A DNA stretch of 64,000 bases. It comes from Bordetella sp. LUAb4. GTDB taxonomy: Bacteria; Pseudomonadota; Gammaproteobacteria; Burkholderiales; Burkholderiaceae_B. Made by a program: the position numbers and the translations under genes. Below the pieces are notes generated by a model, which saw nothing but the letters and a program-made list of their open reading frames with translations, was not told the DNA's origin and ran no database searches. The stretch is from contig NZ_JAHPZX010000008.1 in the NCBI RefSeq assembly GCF_021325795.1, positions 62,001 through 126,000 on the forward strand. The letters are read 5' to 3'. The first letter of the stretch is position 1; each line of letters opens with the position of its first letter. Positions 8,261 through 17,081 of the stretch are shown here, one piece after another.

Positions 8261-9550
8261 CTAGCCCTTCATGTCGCGCACGGTGCGCAGCAAAGTTTCG
8301 ATCTCGGCGTCCGTATTGTAGAAATGCGCGGCAACCCGTACGTGGCCTTCGCGCGCGGCGGTGACGACACCCGCGCGTAGCAGCATCTGGCGACACGTGG
8401 CGGCGTCGTAATGCGGATGACGGAATACGACGATGCCGGAAGCGAAGTCGCGGCGATCCGCCCCGCCCTGCACATGGCAGCCGGCGTCCAGCAGGCCGCG
8501 CGCCAGGTGTTCGGCATGACGCAACACCGCGGCCTCGACCCGCGCCGGCCCGGCGGCGCGCAGCAAGGCCAGACTGGCGCGCGCCGCGGCGATGCCGTGG
8601 AAACCCAGGATCCCGGTTTCGAAACGCGCAGCGCCCGCGCGAGGCTCGTAACGGTGATCGAAATAGGAGTCGCGCGGCGTCAGGCTGCGTGGCCCGGCGG
8701 CGGTCAGGCTGAGCTGCTCGGCCAGGCGGTCGCCGACGTAAAGCCACGCCACCCCTTGCGGGGCGAGCATCCACTTGTAGGCATGCACCACCAGCGCATC
8801 GATGGGCAGGTCGGCCACGTTCATCTGCACGGCGCCTACCCCCTGAACGCCATCCACCACCAGCAGGATGCCGCGTTGACGGCAAGCCGCGCCCAGCCGC
8901 GCCAGATCCAAACGGCAGCCACTGCTGAATTGCACCCAGGACACGCACATCACGCGGGTGGCCGCGCCGCAGGCGGCCAGCAAGGCGTCCACGTCGACGC
9001 GACCGTCCGCGCAGGGCACCGCGTGCACCCGCACACCCCGCGCTTGCAGCGTCATCCAAGGCAGAACCACGGAAGGGAAATCGATGGCGGGCACGACGAC
9101 TTCATCGCCTTGCTGCCAGGGCAATCCCGCCGCGATCAGGCTGATGGCGGCGGACGCGTTGGCCGCGTGCGCCACTCGATCATTTGGCGCGCCGATAAAC
9201 GCGGCGAACTCGGCACGCGTGGCGTCGGCGATTTCATGCAGGCCCGCGTGGGCCAGCGAACCGCGCCGGCCTTGCTCGGCCAGGGTGGCGGCCGCCGCCT
9301 GGGCGGTCAGGCACGGCGTGGGGCCGAGACTGGCGTGGTCCAGGTAGGCCAGATCGTCGCAGACAGGGAAATGCGCACGCCATGCGGGTCCGTCCAGGGG
9401 CGCGGTCGCGGCGGGAAAAGCATCGCCCGGCGGCATGGCGGGCAAAGTCACGGCGGGGAGCGGCGCGGCGGCAGCGGCAGCAGGAGCAAGGGGAGCAGCA
9501 GCAGGCTGGGCGCCAAAGGGGGCGGCGGACGGCATGGGGGTATCCGGCAT
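8261..9550 (-). CDS. Class V aminotransferase-fold PLP enzyme
   Basis: 429 residues from the ATG at 9550. The fold-type I signatures are an early DHASLGPTP loop, the cofactor aspartate in VVDGVQGVGA (about D233) and the PLP lysine in HAYKWML (about K259). The family includes cysteine desulfurase-like, isopenicillin-N epimerase-like and related enzymes; the substrate cannot be deduced. The first about 45 residues are Ala/Pro-rich low complexity, atypical for the family, so the true start may lie further in (for example the ATG of MPPGDAF). An open frame continues upstream into the 38-bp repeats but looks non-coding. Confidence 0.8.
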   Translation of the reverse strand: MPDTPMPSAAPFGAQPAAAPLAPAAAAAAPLPAVTLPAMPPGDAFPAATAPLDGPAWRAHFPVCDDLAYLDHASLGPTPCLTAQAAAATLAEQGRRGSLAHAGLHEIADATRAEFAAFIGAPNDRVAHAANASAAISLIAAGLPWQQGDEVVVPAIDFPSVVLPWMTLQARGVRVHAVPCADGRVDVDALLAACGAATRVMCVSWVQFSSGCRLDLARLGAACRQRGILLVVDGVQGVGAVQMNVADLPIDALVVHAYKWMLAPQGVAWLYVGDRLAEQLSLTAAGPRSLTPRDSYFDHRYEPRAGAARFETGILGFHGIAAARASLALLRAAGPARVEAAVLRHAEHLARGLLDAGCHVQGGADRRDFASGIVVFRHPHYDAATCRQMLLRAGVVTAAREGHVRVAAHFYNTDAEIETLLRTVRDMKG

Positions 9551-9746
9551 GTCTGGAAGGTAGAGGTCGGCGTGGAATGGGGCGGCACGGACCTGCCAAC
9601 GGTGGCATCGCACGTATCGCCGTCGGCTCCGGCAAGACGATGATAGCGCCAGCCGGGCGATGCCGATGCCGATGTCGTCGGCCACATCGCGTGGCCACGC
9701 TATTTCACTAAGCTCCCCGTCGCGTCGCGCCCCGACGCCGCGAGCC

Positions 9747-9860
9747 GATGCTACGTACCATGCCGCGGCACGACGCCCCGGACGGATGCTACGTACCATG
9801 CCACGGCACGACGCCCAGGACGGATGCTACATGCCATGCCACGGCCCGATGCCGCGGGCA
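9747..9860. repeat. Three 38-bp tandem repeats
   Basis: Units at 9747-9784, 9785-9822 and 9823-9860 each begin GATGCTAC; the first two differ at only two positions and the third is more diverged. Each contains ACCATGCC or GCCATGCC. The array lies in the 430-bp space between the divergent aminotransferase and NYN genes, about 120 bp before the NYN start. Confidence 0.9.
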
Positions 9861-9980
9861 GATGCCCGGGCGCGCGCCCGGGCCCAACGCCCCGGGCCGA
9901 CTTAAGCGACAATAGGCGATCGGCGGACCTCAGGCCGCGGCCATACCGGCTGTGCTCACGGCCTCTCTGGAGAAGAAATT

Positions 9981-11951
9981 TTGGCATCCCACGAAAACGT
10001 CAGCATGGCGCTGTTCTGCGACTTCGAGAACGTCGCGCTCGGCGTACGCGACGCCAATTACGAAAAACTCGACATCCGGCTGGTGCTGGAAAAGCTGCTG
10101 CTCAAGGGCAGCATCGTGATCAAGAAAGCGTATTGCGACTGGGACCGCTATAAAGGCTTCAAAGCCTCCATGCACGAGGCCAATTTCGAATTGATCGAAA
10201 TTCCCCACGTGCGCCAGTCCGGCAAGAATTCCGCCGACATCCGCCTGGTGGTCGATGCACTGGACCTCTGCTACACCAAGTCCCACCTGGACACCTTCGT
10301 CATCATCAGCGGCGACTCCGACTTCTCGCCGCTGGTGTCCAAGCTGCGTGAGAACGCCAAATACGTCATCGGCGTGGGCGTGAAGCAGTCGACATCGGAC
10401 CTGCTGATCGCCAATTGCGACGAATTCATTTTCTACGACGACCTGGTGCGCGAAACCCAGCGCTCGGCGGCACGCCGCGACGCGCGGGACAATGGCGCGC
10501 CCCGCCGCTCGCCTGAAGACGAACGGCGCCGCAAGGAAGAAATCGACGCGCGCCGTAGCAAGGCCATCGAGCTGGCTACCGAAACCTTCGATGCGCTGGT
10601 GGCCGAGCGAGGCGACAGCGGCAAGATCTGGGCGTCCGCGCTGAAAGACGCCATCAAGCGCCGCAAGCCCGATTTCAACGAGTCCTATTACGGCTTTCGC
10701 GCCTTCGGCAATCTGCTGGAGGAAGCGCGCGCGCGTGGCCTGCTGGAAATCGGCCGCGACGAAAAGTCGGGCACGTTCGTTTACCGCAACGCGGGGGCTG
10801 GCGAGGGAGCGGGCGGGGAGTCAGAACCCCAGACCGCAAGGCAGGATGGGCGCCAGGACGCACGCGCGGAAGCGCCGCGCGAAGGAATGCGTGAGGAACA
10901 ACGCGATGGGCTGCGTGAGGGATCGCGCGAAGGACAGGGACCACGCGAAGGACAGCGAGAAGGGCAACGTGAAGGACAGCGCTCCCGCGGCCGGGGCCGT
11001 GGCGATCGCGGGCGGCGTCCTGCGGGCCAGGCTGAGATTTTCGCGCCGCAATCGTCCCCCGGTGACACGGGCATCGGCACTGACTCCGAGTTTGCTGCTG
11101 GGGAGGCAACGACCGGATTTTCCGGTGGGAATGCAGCGACCGGGCTTGCCGCGCATGACGTGACGATGCAGCCGACCGGTACGTCAGCGCACGACCCGTT
11201 GACGAACGAAGCCACACCTTTCGCGCAAGAAGCCGAAGCCAAGACCAACCGCAAGCGCCACCCTGTTCCCGCACGCGCCGCCAAGAAGGCCGCGCAGGAC
11301 GCGAGCCGGCAGAGTGCATCGGCGAATCCGTTTGCCTCGTCGCCTTTCAGGGACGACGCTCCCTGGGATGACGCGCATTCGACCGTCGCGGTGGACAGCG
11401 GTGCAAGCGCAGGTCACGCAAGCGGCGGGCAGGCGGGCAGCGCTCAAGCAAGCAGCGGGCAGGCAGGCAGCGGCCGGGCAAGAAACGGCCGGGCGCGCGG
11501 CGGCCGGGTGAGCAGCGCCCAGGCAAGCAACGTCCAGGCGAGCGACGTCCAGACAGGCGACGCGCAAGCAGGCCGCGCACCTGCCGCGGAAACAGGCGAA
11601 GACCAGGGCCCGGCTGCCAAGACGAGCTCGAACCGTCGCGGCACGAGCCGTCGTACGACGGCTGCGAAGAAAGCAGCTGACAGTGCGGCCGACTCGGCCA
11701 GCACCGACACCGTTCGCACGGAGACGGCGCAGGCCGACGATGCGGCCGGAGGCCGTGACGCTGGCAAGGCTGGCGCCAACCGAAGATCGGCGCGCAAGAG
11801 CACGTCCGCATCGGCGGCGTCCGCGGCGGAGAATCAAGCGCCCACGGCGGATGCTGCTGTGCCAGCCGACGACGCGCCGGCCGCCACCAAGCGCGCGCCG
11901 CGCAAGACAGCCACGCGCACGCGCCGCCCCCGCAAGGACGACACGACGTAA
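9981..11951 (+). CDS. NYN domain - LOTUS/OST-HTH protein with long disordered tail
   Basis: 656 residues. The TTG start is chosen because GGAGA (9969-9973) sits at normal distance; the first ATG (residue 9) lies inside the first beta strand. The NYN (PIN-like) domain spans about 8-160 with acidic residues D14, N17, D86, D112 and D114 in MALFCDFENV, SADIRLVVDAL and IISGDSDFSPLV. A LOTUS-type winged helix follows (about 210-270, KIWASALKDAIKRRKP). The remaining about 380 residues are disordered, with Arg-Glu-Gly repeats (about 295-335), a Gly/Ser/Ala repeat block (about 475-530) and an RTRRPRK-type basic end. NYN-LOTUS proteins are predicted RNases or RNA-binding factors. Confidence 0.9.
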   Translation: MASHENVSMALFCDFENVALGVRDANYEKLDIRLVLEKLLLKGSIVIKKAYCDWDRYKGFKASMHEANFELIEIPHVRQSGKNSADIRLVVDALDLCYTKSHLDTFVIISGDSDFSPLVSKLRENAKYVIGVGVKQSTSDLLIANCDEFIFYDDLVRETQRSAARRDARDNGAPRRSPEDERRRKEEIDARRSKAIELATETFDALVAERGDSGKIWASALKDAIKRRKPDFNESYYGFRAFGNLLEEARARGLLEIGRDEKSGTFVYRNAGAGEGAGGESEPQTARQDGRQDARAEAPREGMREEQRDGLREGSREGQGPREGQREGQREGQRSRGRGRGDRGRRPAGQAEIFAPQSSPGDTGIGTDSEFAAGEATTGFSGGNAATGLAAHDVTMQPTGTSAHDPLTNEATPFAQEAEAKTNRKRHPVPARAAKKAAQDASRQSASANPFASSPFRDDAPWDDAHSTVAVDSGASAGHASGGQAGSAQASSGQAGSGRARNGRARGGRVSSAQASNVQASDVQTGDAQAGRAPAAETGEDQGPAAKTSSNRRGTSRRTTAAKKAADSAADSASTDTVRTETAQADDAAGGRDAGKAGANRRSARKSTSASAASAAENQAPTADAAVPADDAPAATKRAPRKTATRTRRPRKDDTT

Positions 11952-11971
11952 CGTTTGCTTCAGCTTCGCCC

Positions 11972-13879
11972 ATGACGAAAACCATGAAAAGAACGTCCGG
12001 CCTGCTGATCTTCCTGCTTCTGTCAGGGGTCGGCTGGGTGGAGGTTTCCTGGTATATCGGCAAGCGCGCGCAGCGGGCCACCGTGGCATGGGTCGAAGAT
12101 GCGAACCAGCGCTTGCGTGAGTTCCTGCCAGGCATTCCACTGGTCATCGAAACCGAGAGCTATGACCGAGGTCTGTTCTCCTCCCATGCGCGCTATGTGC
12201 TGCAATGGCGGCCCGTGACGGCGCCCGGCGTGCTGCTGCCACCGGGCGGCAGCTATGCGGTGGCCTGGGCCAATGTCGCTATCGAGCATGGCCCTTACCC
12301 ACTGCGACCAGCCGGTTCGCTGGATGGCAAGCCCGGGGCACGCGGCGGCTCACTGTTCACCGCAAGCCGCGTCGCCGTCGACATCAAGGGCGCCCCCGCC
12401 CTGTCCGCTGCCCTCGGACTGCCGCAACCAGTTGCCTTGGCCGCTATCGACGCCCGCGTCGACTACAACGGCGGCGCCGATGTCCAGTGGCGCATGCCGC
12501 CCTGGCGCGCCGCCGCGCAGGGCAGCCATGTGAATTGGCACGGCGCGACAGGCACCGGGCGCGTGGAACGCGATGGCGCATTGCGCATGTCGGCATCCGC
12601 TGAAGGCCTGACCATGAGCGCGACAGACGACGCGGCTTCGGCATCCGCCACGGCAAACGCGGCCGCGACCACCGCGATCACAGGCCTGGCGTTGACGCTG
12701 GACCTGAGCGCCAGCGATTACGCACTGAGTCCGGGCACGGCCAGCCTGGCTATCAAGCGCTGGCGCGATACCTATACCGACGACCGCGGCAAGGCCCAGC
12801 CCTGGGAAGCCACCGATCTGCACTGGCAGACCAAGGTGGGATCCGATGAGGGTGGACTGGATCTGGCCATCGAGTACAAGCTGGGCGGCTTGCGCGCCGG
12901 CAAGGACGAATTGGGACAAGGTTCGGGCCAGGTCCGCCTGTCGCACCTGGACGGCGCGGCGCTGACACAGGCGTGGCAGGATCTACGCCTGCTGACCAGC
13001 GCGCTGGTCCTGGGCCAAGTCAGCCCGACGGCACTGAGCGCGATTGTCGCGGACTTGTCACGCGCGGGCATGACAATGCTCGGTCATCAGCCTCGCGTGG
13101 CGCTGCGAGCCCTGACGTGGCAATCGCCACGTGACGGCACGGCCACCCTGGACAGTACATTGCAGCTGGGGCCGACGCCCCAGCGCACGCTGAACATCGA
13201 TCCGTTGTGGACGGTGCTGGACATGGTGCGCGGCTTCGATCTGAAAGCGCGGGTGCCTGACGCCATGCTGCGGGACTTTCCCCGCTTGCACAAATGGGTG
13301 CGCCAGACCGGCTTCTTCGTCAATGAGGGCGCGGACCTGGTGGCTGCCATCCAGACCGACGACGATCGTGCCTCGGTCAATGGCAAAGCGATGTCGACCG
13401 TGCAATGGCTGACGCGCTATGCCGGACCGCGGCCGCCCACGATCGCCTTGCCGAAAATCGACCTGCCGACGGGGCCGCCGCTGCTGGGACTGCCCGACAA
13501 CCTGCTGCAGCCAGACCTGCTGACGCCCGATATGCTGCCACCCGACCTGCTGTCGCCAGGCATTGCTACGCCACGCTTTCCCGCAGCGCCCCCTCCTTCG
13601 AGCCTGGCGCCACCGCGCATGGTGCCGCAACGCGCGCCTGGTCATGGAGGCGGCGTGGGTGACGATGCTCACGCAAGCGACGAGGTCGACGAGAGCGACC
13701 AGAACGCAACGGATCTGCAAGACGCGGCGGCGGATGCGACAGATATGGCTGACACCACGGTAGCCGCCGATGCGGTCGAAGCGGCGGACGCGGATTGGGC
13801 TACCGATGCGGTCCAGGCCGGCGACGCCGCGGATGCCGCCACGGATGCCGCCATCGATGTCGCGCGGCCGCGGCGCTGA
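11972..13879 (+). CDS. DUF945 (YdgA-like) family protein
   Basis: 635 residues starting MTKTMKRTSGLLIFLLLSG, with one N-terminal membrane anchor or uncleaved signal (about 8-26). The rest is predicted periplasmic and beta-rich, with DUF945 signatures such as IPLVIETESYDRGLFSSHARY. Near the C-terminus is a Pro/Leu segment of repeated PDLL/PDML units (about 500-530), then an Ala/Asp-rich tail of about 80 residues that family members usually lack. It starts 20 bp after the NYN gene, in the same direction, so it is probably co-transcribed. Function of the family is unknown. Confidence 0.85.
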   Translation: MTKTMKRTSGLLIFLLLSGVGWVEVSWYIGKRAQRATVAWVEDANQRLREFLPGIPLVIETESYDRGLFSSHARYVLQWRPVTAPGVLLPPGGSYAVAWANVAIEHGPYPLRPAGSLDGKPGARGGSLFTASRVAVDIKGAPALSAALGLPQPVALAAIDARVDYNGGADVQWRMPPWRAAAQGSHVNWHGATGTGRVERDGALRMSASAEGLTMSATDDAASASATANAAATTAITGLALTLDLSASDYALSPGTASLAIKRWRDTYTDDRGKAQPWEATDLHWQTKVGSDEGGLDLAIEYKLGGLRAGKDELGQGSGQVRLSHLDGAALTQAWQDLRLLTSALVLGQVSPTALSAIVADLSRAGMTMLGHQPRVALRALTWQSPRDGTATLDSTLQLGPTPQRTLNIDPLWTVLDMVRGFDLKARVPDAMLRDFPRLHKWVRQTGFFVNEGADLVAAIQTDDDRASVNGKAMSTVQWLTRYAGPRPPTIALPKIDLPTGPPLLGLPDNLLQPDLLTPDMLPPDLLSPGIATPRFPAAPPPSSLAPPRMVPQRAPGHGGGVGDDAHASDEVDESDQNATDLQDAAADATDMADTTVAADAVEAADADWATDAVQAGDAADAATDAAIDVARPRR

Positions 13880-13908
13880 TGCGCTGGGGATGACGCGGTG
13901 GTGCCGTC

Positions 13909-13922
13909 TTGATCTGGATCAT
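13909..13922. promoter_or_regulatory. FNR/ANR-like site upstream of dps
   Basis: TTGATCTGGATCAT matches the consensus TTGATNNNNATCAA at nine of its ten defined bases. It is centred about 180 bp before the dps start codon in a 217-bp intergenic region. If it acts from -41.5, transcription would begin near 13957. Prediction only. Confidence 0.5.
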
Positions 13923-14096
13923 GCCGACCGCGCCTGCGGCCACATAACGCTATCGTGCTATTCCCTGAGGCGGCATGACAAGCTAGACTGCGACATGGCT
14001 TCTGGTTCGCGAGCGCTCGTACAAGGCTGGCAACCGGACGGCACGTCCGCCATGCTTCGTCTTTTCGTCATCCCTTTGTCAGACTCAGGTGACCCC

Positions 14097-14660
14097 ATGA
14101 AAAAACCCGCCAGCTCGAGCAAATCCGCAACCAAGAAGGCCAGCCTGGTCAAGCGCCGCCTCGCGCCGCTCGCCACGCCGTCCGACCTCACCGCCAACGC
14201 CACGCGCGACCTGAGCGGTGCGCTGAATCAACTGCTGGCCGATGTCTTCGCGCTGTATCTGAAGACCAAGAATTTCCATTGGCATGTCAGCGGCCCGCAC
14301 TTCCGCGACTACCATCTGCTGCTGGACGATCAAAGCGCGGAAATCTTCGCCATGACCGATCCGATCGCGGAACGTGTCCGCAAGCTGGGCGGCACCACGC
14401 TGCGCTCCATCGGCCACATCGCGCGTAGCCAGCGCATCTCGGACAACGATGCCGATTACGTGCAGCCGCTCGACATGCTGGCTGAACTGCAGGAAGACAA
14501 CAAGCAGTTGACCGCTTCCATGCGCATCGCCCACGATCTGTGCGACGAACATGGCGACATCGCCAGCGCCAGCCTGCTCGAGAACTGGATCGACGAGACC
14601 GAGCAACGCACCTGGTTCCTGTTCGAAACCAGCCGCCGTGGCGATTCGACCGGGCATTGA
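14097..14660 (+). CDS. dps: Dps/ferritin-like DNA-binding protein
   Basis: 187 residues. A Lys/Ser-rich N-terminal tail of about 30 residues (KKPASSSKSATKKAS), typical of DNA-binding Dps variants, precedes the ferritin-like four-helix domain. Ferroxidase residues are visible in NFHWHVSGPHF (H61), YHLLLDD (H73, D77) and MTDPIAERV (D88, E92), the standard inter-subunit site. Dps oxidises and stores iron and shields DNA in stress and stationary phase. The start ATG follows CAGGTGACCCC; upstream in-frame codons belong to unrelated sequence. A terminator follows at 14708 and an FNR-like site precedes the gene. Confidence 0.93.
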   Translation: MKKPASSSKSATKKASLVKRRLAPLATPSDLTANATRDLSGALNQLLADVFALYLKTKNFHWHVSGPHFRDYHLLLDDQSAEIFAMTDPIAERVRKLGGTTLRSIGHIARSQRISDNDADYVQPLDMLAELQEDNKQLTASMRIAHDLCDEHGDIASASLLENWIDETEQRTWFLFETSRRGDSTGH

Positions 14661-14707
14661 TTTATTTGCGTTGATGCTTTGCGTTGATGCGCTTGGCATG
14701 TGAATGG

Positions 14708-14732
14708 GCGCCCTGACCATGGGCGCTTTTTT
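14708..14732 (+). terminator. Rho-independent terminator after dps
   Basis: A GCGCCC / GGGCGC stem (14708-14713 and 14721-14726) is followed by six T (14727-14732), 48 bp after the dps stop. Confidence 0.85.
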
Positions 14733-14847
14733 CATGCCTCCCGCCGGCCAGGAGGGTCGGCTCAAGCCGCCTTAGCGGCTGCCCAACCCATTCAGGCCCC
14801 ATCCGAGCTAGCGCCCGCGCTTGCCAGCTCCGCGGGGAAACGGCCAA

Positions 14848-14904
14848 GGGGCCCCGCCCCTTGGCCCCATGGCGGAGAGCATTGAGGGGGCGGAGCCCCT
14901 CGAT
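14848..14904. repeat. Pair of G/C-rich palindromes between convergent genes
   Basis: Two adjacent hairpin-forming elements, CCAAGGGGCCCCGCCCCTTGG and an ATTGAGGGGGC/GAGCCCCTCGAT palindrome, lie between dps and the convergent ECF sigma gene. They look like REP-type palindromes or back-to-back transcription barriers. The stems have no T tract. Confidence 0.5.
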
Positions 14905-14944
14905 GCCAGTCGGGTGCCATACCTCTCTGGGCCGGGATCATGGA

Positions 14945-16336
14945 TCATTGCTCAGCGCGTGCCAGCAGTTGCTCGCGCTCCCGCGCGTTGTCGGTCAGCG
15001 CGGCGGCCTCCTTGAAGGCCTGGCGCGCTTCGGCATCCTTGCCCAGTTTCATCAGCAGATCACCGCGCACGGCGTGCAGCCAGGGATAGCTGCTCAAGGC
15101 TTCGGCCAAGTCATCCACTTCCCGTAACGCGACGGCAGGCCCTTGCGCCATGCCCAGCGCGACGGCGCGGTTCAGCCGCACGACCGGGCCTGGGGCAACC
15201 CGGCTCAGCACGTCATACCATCCCACGATCGCCGCCCAGTCCGTGTCGTCGACATGCCGCGCCCGCGCATGACAGGCCGCCAAGGCTGCCTGGATCGTAT
15301 AGGGACCAACGCCCGCTTGTATCGCTCCCGCCCCATTGCGCTCTGCTGCGGCTGCGGGTGCGGCTGTAGCTGTGGCCGCGGGTGCGATAGAGCTGCCCGT
15401 TGCCCGGCCATCAGTAATCTGACCACCAGTAGCCAACGTCAACGCGTGATCGAGCGCGTCCAGTCCCCGCATGATGCCCGCGGCATCCCATCGGTCGCGA
15501 TCCTGGTCCGCCAGCAGCACCATGCGTCCTCGCGCGTCGATCCGCGCCGCCAGGCGTGACGCCTGTAGCTCCATCAATGCCAGCAGCCCCATGGTTTCGC
15601 TGTCGGTCGGCGCCAGCCGCGCCAGCAGGCGGCCCACACGCAAGGCCTCTTCGCACAAGGCTGGCCGCGCCCAGTCGTCACCCGAGGTGGCCGCATAGCC
15701 TTCATTGAAAATCAGGTAGATCACCTCCAGCACGGCGTCCAGGCGCTGCGCGCGTTCGGCCGGGCCCGGCACTTCGAAAGGCAGTTTCGCTTCCGCCAGA
15801 CTGCGCTTCGCCCGCACGATGCGTTGCGCGATGGTGGCCTCGGAAGCGAGAAAGGCACGCGCGATTTCCGCCGTGCTCAAGCCACCCACCAAACGCAAGG
15901 TCAACGTCACGCGCACGTCGCGCGACAGGGCTGGGCGGCAGGCGACGAACATGAGGCGCAGCACGTCGTCGCCGATATCATCCTGGCGCGCGGCGTCCAG
16001 GGCGGGCACGAAGTCGGGTTCGACCCGCGCCCCCAGTGCATCGAGGTCGGCGCCCAGCTGCTCCTGCTTGCGCGCATGCAGCGTGTCCTGCCGCAAGCGG
16101 TCGAGCGCGCGATTCTTGGCGGTGGTCATCAGCCAGGCTCCCGGGTTGTCGGGCACGCCCTGGCGCGGCCAGTGTTCCAGAGCCGCGACCAGGGCGTCCT
16201 GCGCCAGGTCCTCGGCCAGGCTGACGTCGCGCACCACACGCGCCACGCTGGCGATGACCTTGGCGGCCTCGTCGCGCCAGACCGTCTCGATGGCGGCGGC
16301 CACCTGCACCGATATGGCTGCGGATGCGTCCGTCAT
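14945..16336 (-). CDS. ECF42-type RNA polymerase sigma factor
   Basis: 463 residues from the ATG at 16336. Region 2 lies near the N-terminus (MVRDVSLAEDLAQDALVAAL-like, then NPGAWLMTTAKNRALDRLR); region 4 follows (RLVGGLSTAEIARAFLASEATIAQRIVRAKRSL). The long C-terminal extension with tetratricopeptide-like helices is typical of ECF42 (DUF6596). ECF42 factors occur next to DGPF/YCII proteins, as here. An Ala/Gly-rich insertion of about 45 residues (around TGGQITDGRATGSSIAPAAT) interrupts the C-terminal domain. Upstream starts at 16354 (ATG) and 16372 (TTG) cannot be excluded; no strong Shine-Dalgarno is seen. Confidence 0.9.
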   Translation of the reverse strand: MTDASAAISVQVAAAIETVWRDEAAKVIASVARVVRDVSLAEDLAQDALVAALEHWPRQGVPDNPGAWLMTTAKNRALDRLRQDTLHARKQEQLGADLDALGARVEPDFVPALDAARQDDIGDDVLRLMFVACRPALSRDVRVTLTLRLVGGLSTAEIARAFLASEATIAQRIVRAKRSLAEAKLPFEVPGPAERAQRLDAVLEVIYLIFNEGYAATSGDDWARPALCEEALRVGRLLARLAPTDSETMGLLALMELQASRLAARIDARGRMVLLADQDRDRWDAAGIMRGLDALDHALTLATGGQITDGRATGSSIAPAATATAAPAAAAERNGAGAIQAGVGPYTIQAALAACHARARHVDDTDWAAIVGWYDVLSRVAPGPVVRLNRAVALGMAQGPAVALREVDDLAEALSSYPWLHAVRGDLLMKLGKDAEARQAFKEAAALTDNAREREQLLARAEQ

Positions 16337-16461
16337 GACAGTTTGCCGTTGCATCGGCAGCAGCCGTCGCAATGGACGACGCCTCGCTGCACGGCATCGC
16401 CTGGAGCCGATCGTCGAATTGCGTTCCGACGCTTATCAACACGACGAATGAACCCGCCCGG

Positions 16462-16577
16462 CATCGACATCCGCGTTTGCATCGATATCGGCTTCTGCAC
16501 CGACATCTGCGTCTGCACCAATATCGACGTCGGCATCGACGTCGGCATCGGCATCGGCATCGGTACCGGTACCGCTA
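16462..16577. repeat. Degenerate 6-bp repeats between DGPF and sigma genes
   Basis: A stretch built of GACATC, GGCATC and GACGTC-like hexamers, ending in three GGCATC and two GGTACC units. It fills most of the 261-bp gap between the two genes of the ECF42 pair. In forward frames it would encode alternating Ile/Asp/Gly, but no real gene is apparent. Confidence 0.7.
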
Positions 16578-16597
16578 TCGCCAACAAGGATCCCGCG

Positions 16598-16954
16598 CTA
16601 CTCATAACAAGGCGCCGCACGGCGCACTTCGACCGTGCACCATTGCGCGGCCGGGCACTCCGCGGCGATCCGTAGCGCTTCCTCGCGCGACTCGCAGTCC
16701 AGCAGGAAGAAGCCGCCGATCATTTCCTTGGCTTCCGTGAACGGTCCGTCGATCAGCCGGCTGCGCCCTTCGCGCACCTGCACCCGTACGCCTTCCGTAT
16801 CGGTGGCCAGGGACTCGCAGGCCAGCAGCTTGCCGCGCGCCTGTAGCTGGCCGGCGAATTCGCCCATGCGGGCGTACACCTCCCGCCCTTCCTCGGCGCT
16901 ACGGGTGGCACGCTGGCCAGGCGGTTCAACGATGAGCAGTAAATAACTTGCCAT
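16598..16954 (-). CDS. DGPF/YCII-related protein, partner of the ECF42 sigma factor
   Basis: 118 residues with a ferredoxin-like YCII fold. It carries the hallmark DGPFTEAKEMIGGFFLLD (about 69-86) and an N-terminal MASYLLLIVEPP strand. The start is well supported by GGAGGAG eight bases upstream on the minus strand. DGPF proteins accompany ECF41/42-type sigma factors and are thought to serve in signal perception or as enzymes for an unknown ligand. The gene precedes the sigma gene in the same direction, so both likely form one transcription unit. Confidence 0.92.
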   Translation of the reverse strand: MASYLLLIVEPPGQRATRSAEEGREVYARMGEFAGQLQARGKLLACESLATDTEGVRVQVREGRSRLIDGPFTEAKEMIGGFFLLDCESREEALRIAAECPAAQWCTVEVRRAAPCYE

Positions 16955-17081
16955 GGCAGTCTCCTCCGGTGAAGGCGCGATGCGACGCCGCGCGATCTCC
17001 GCAGTCTAAACGCAGCGGGCGACACCACAAACCGTGGAGTCGCCGCTCCGCCTTGAAGAGGACCAGGGACCGCGGCAAGGC

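Noticed and set aside
9747-9860. CRISPR-like array
   Set aside because: The 38-bp units are directly abutting with no spacers, and there are no cas genes in the window.
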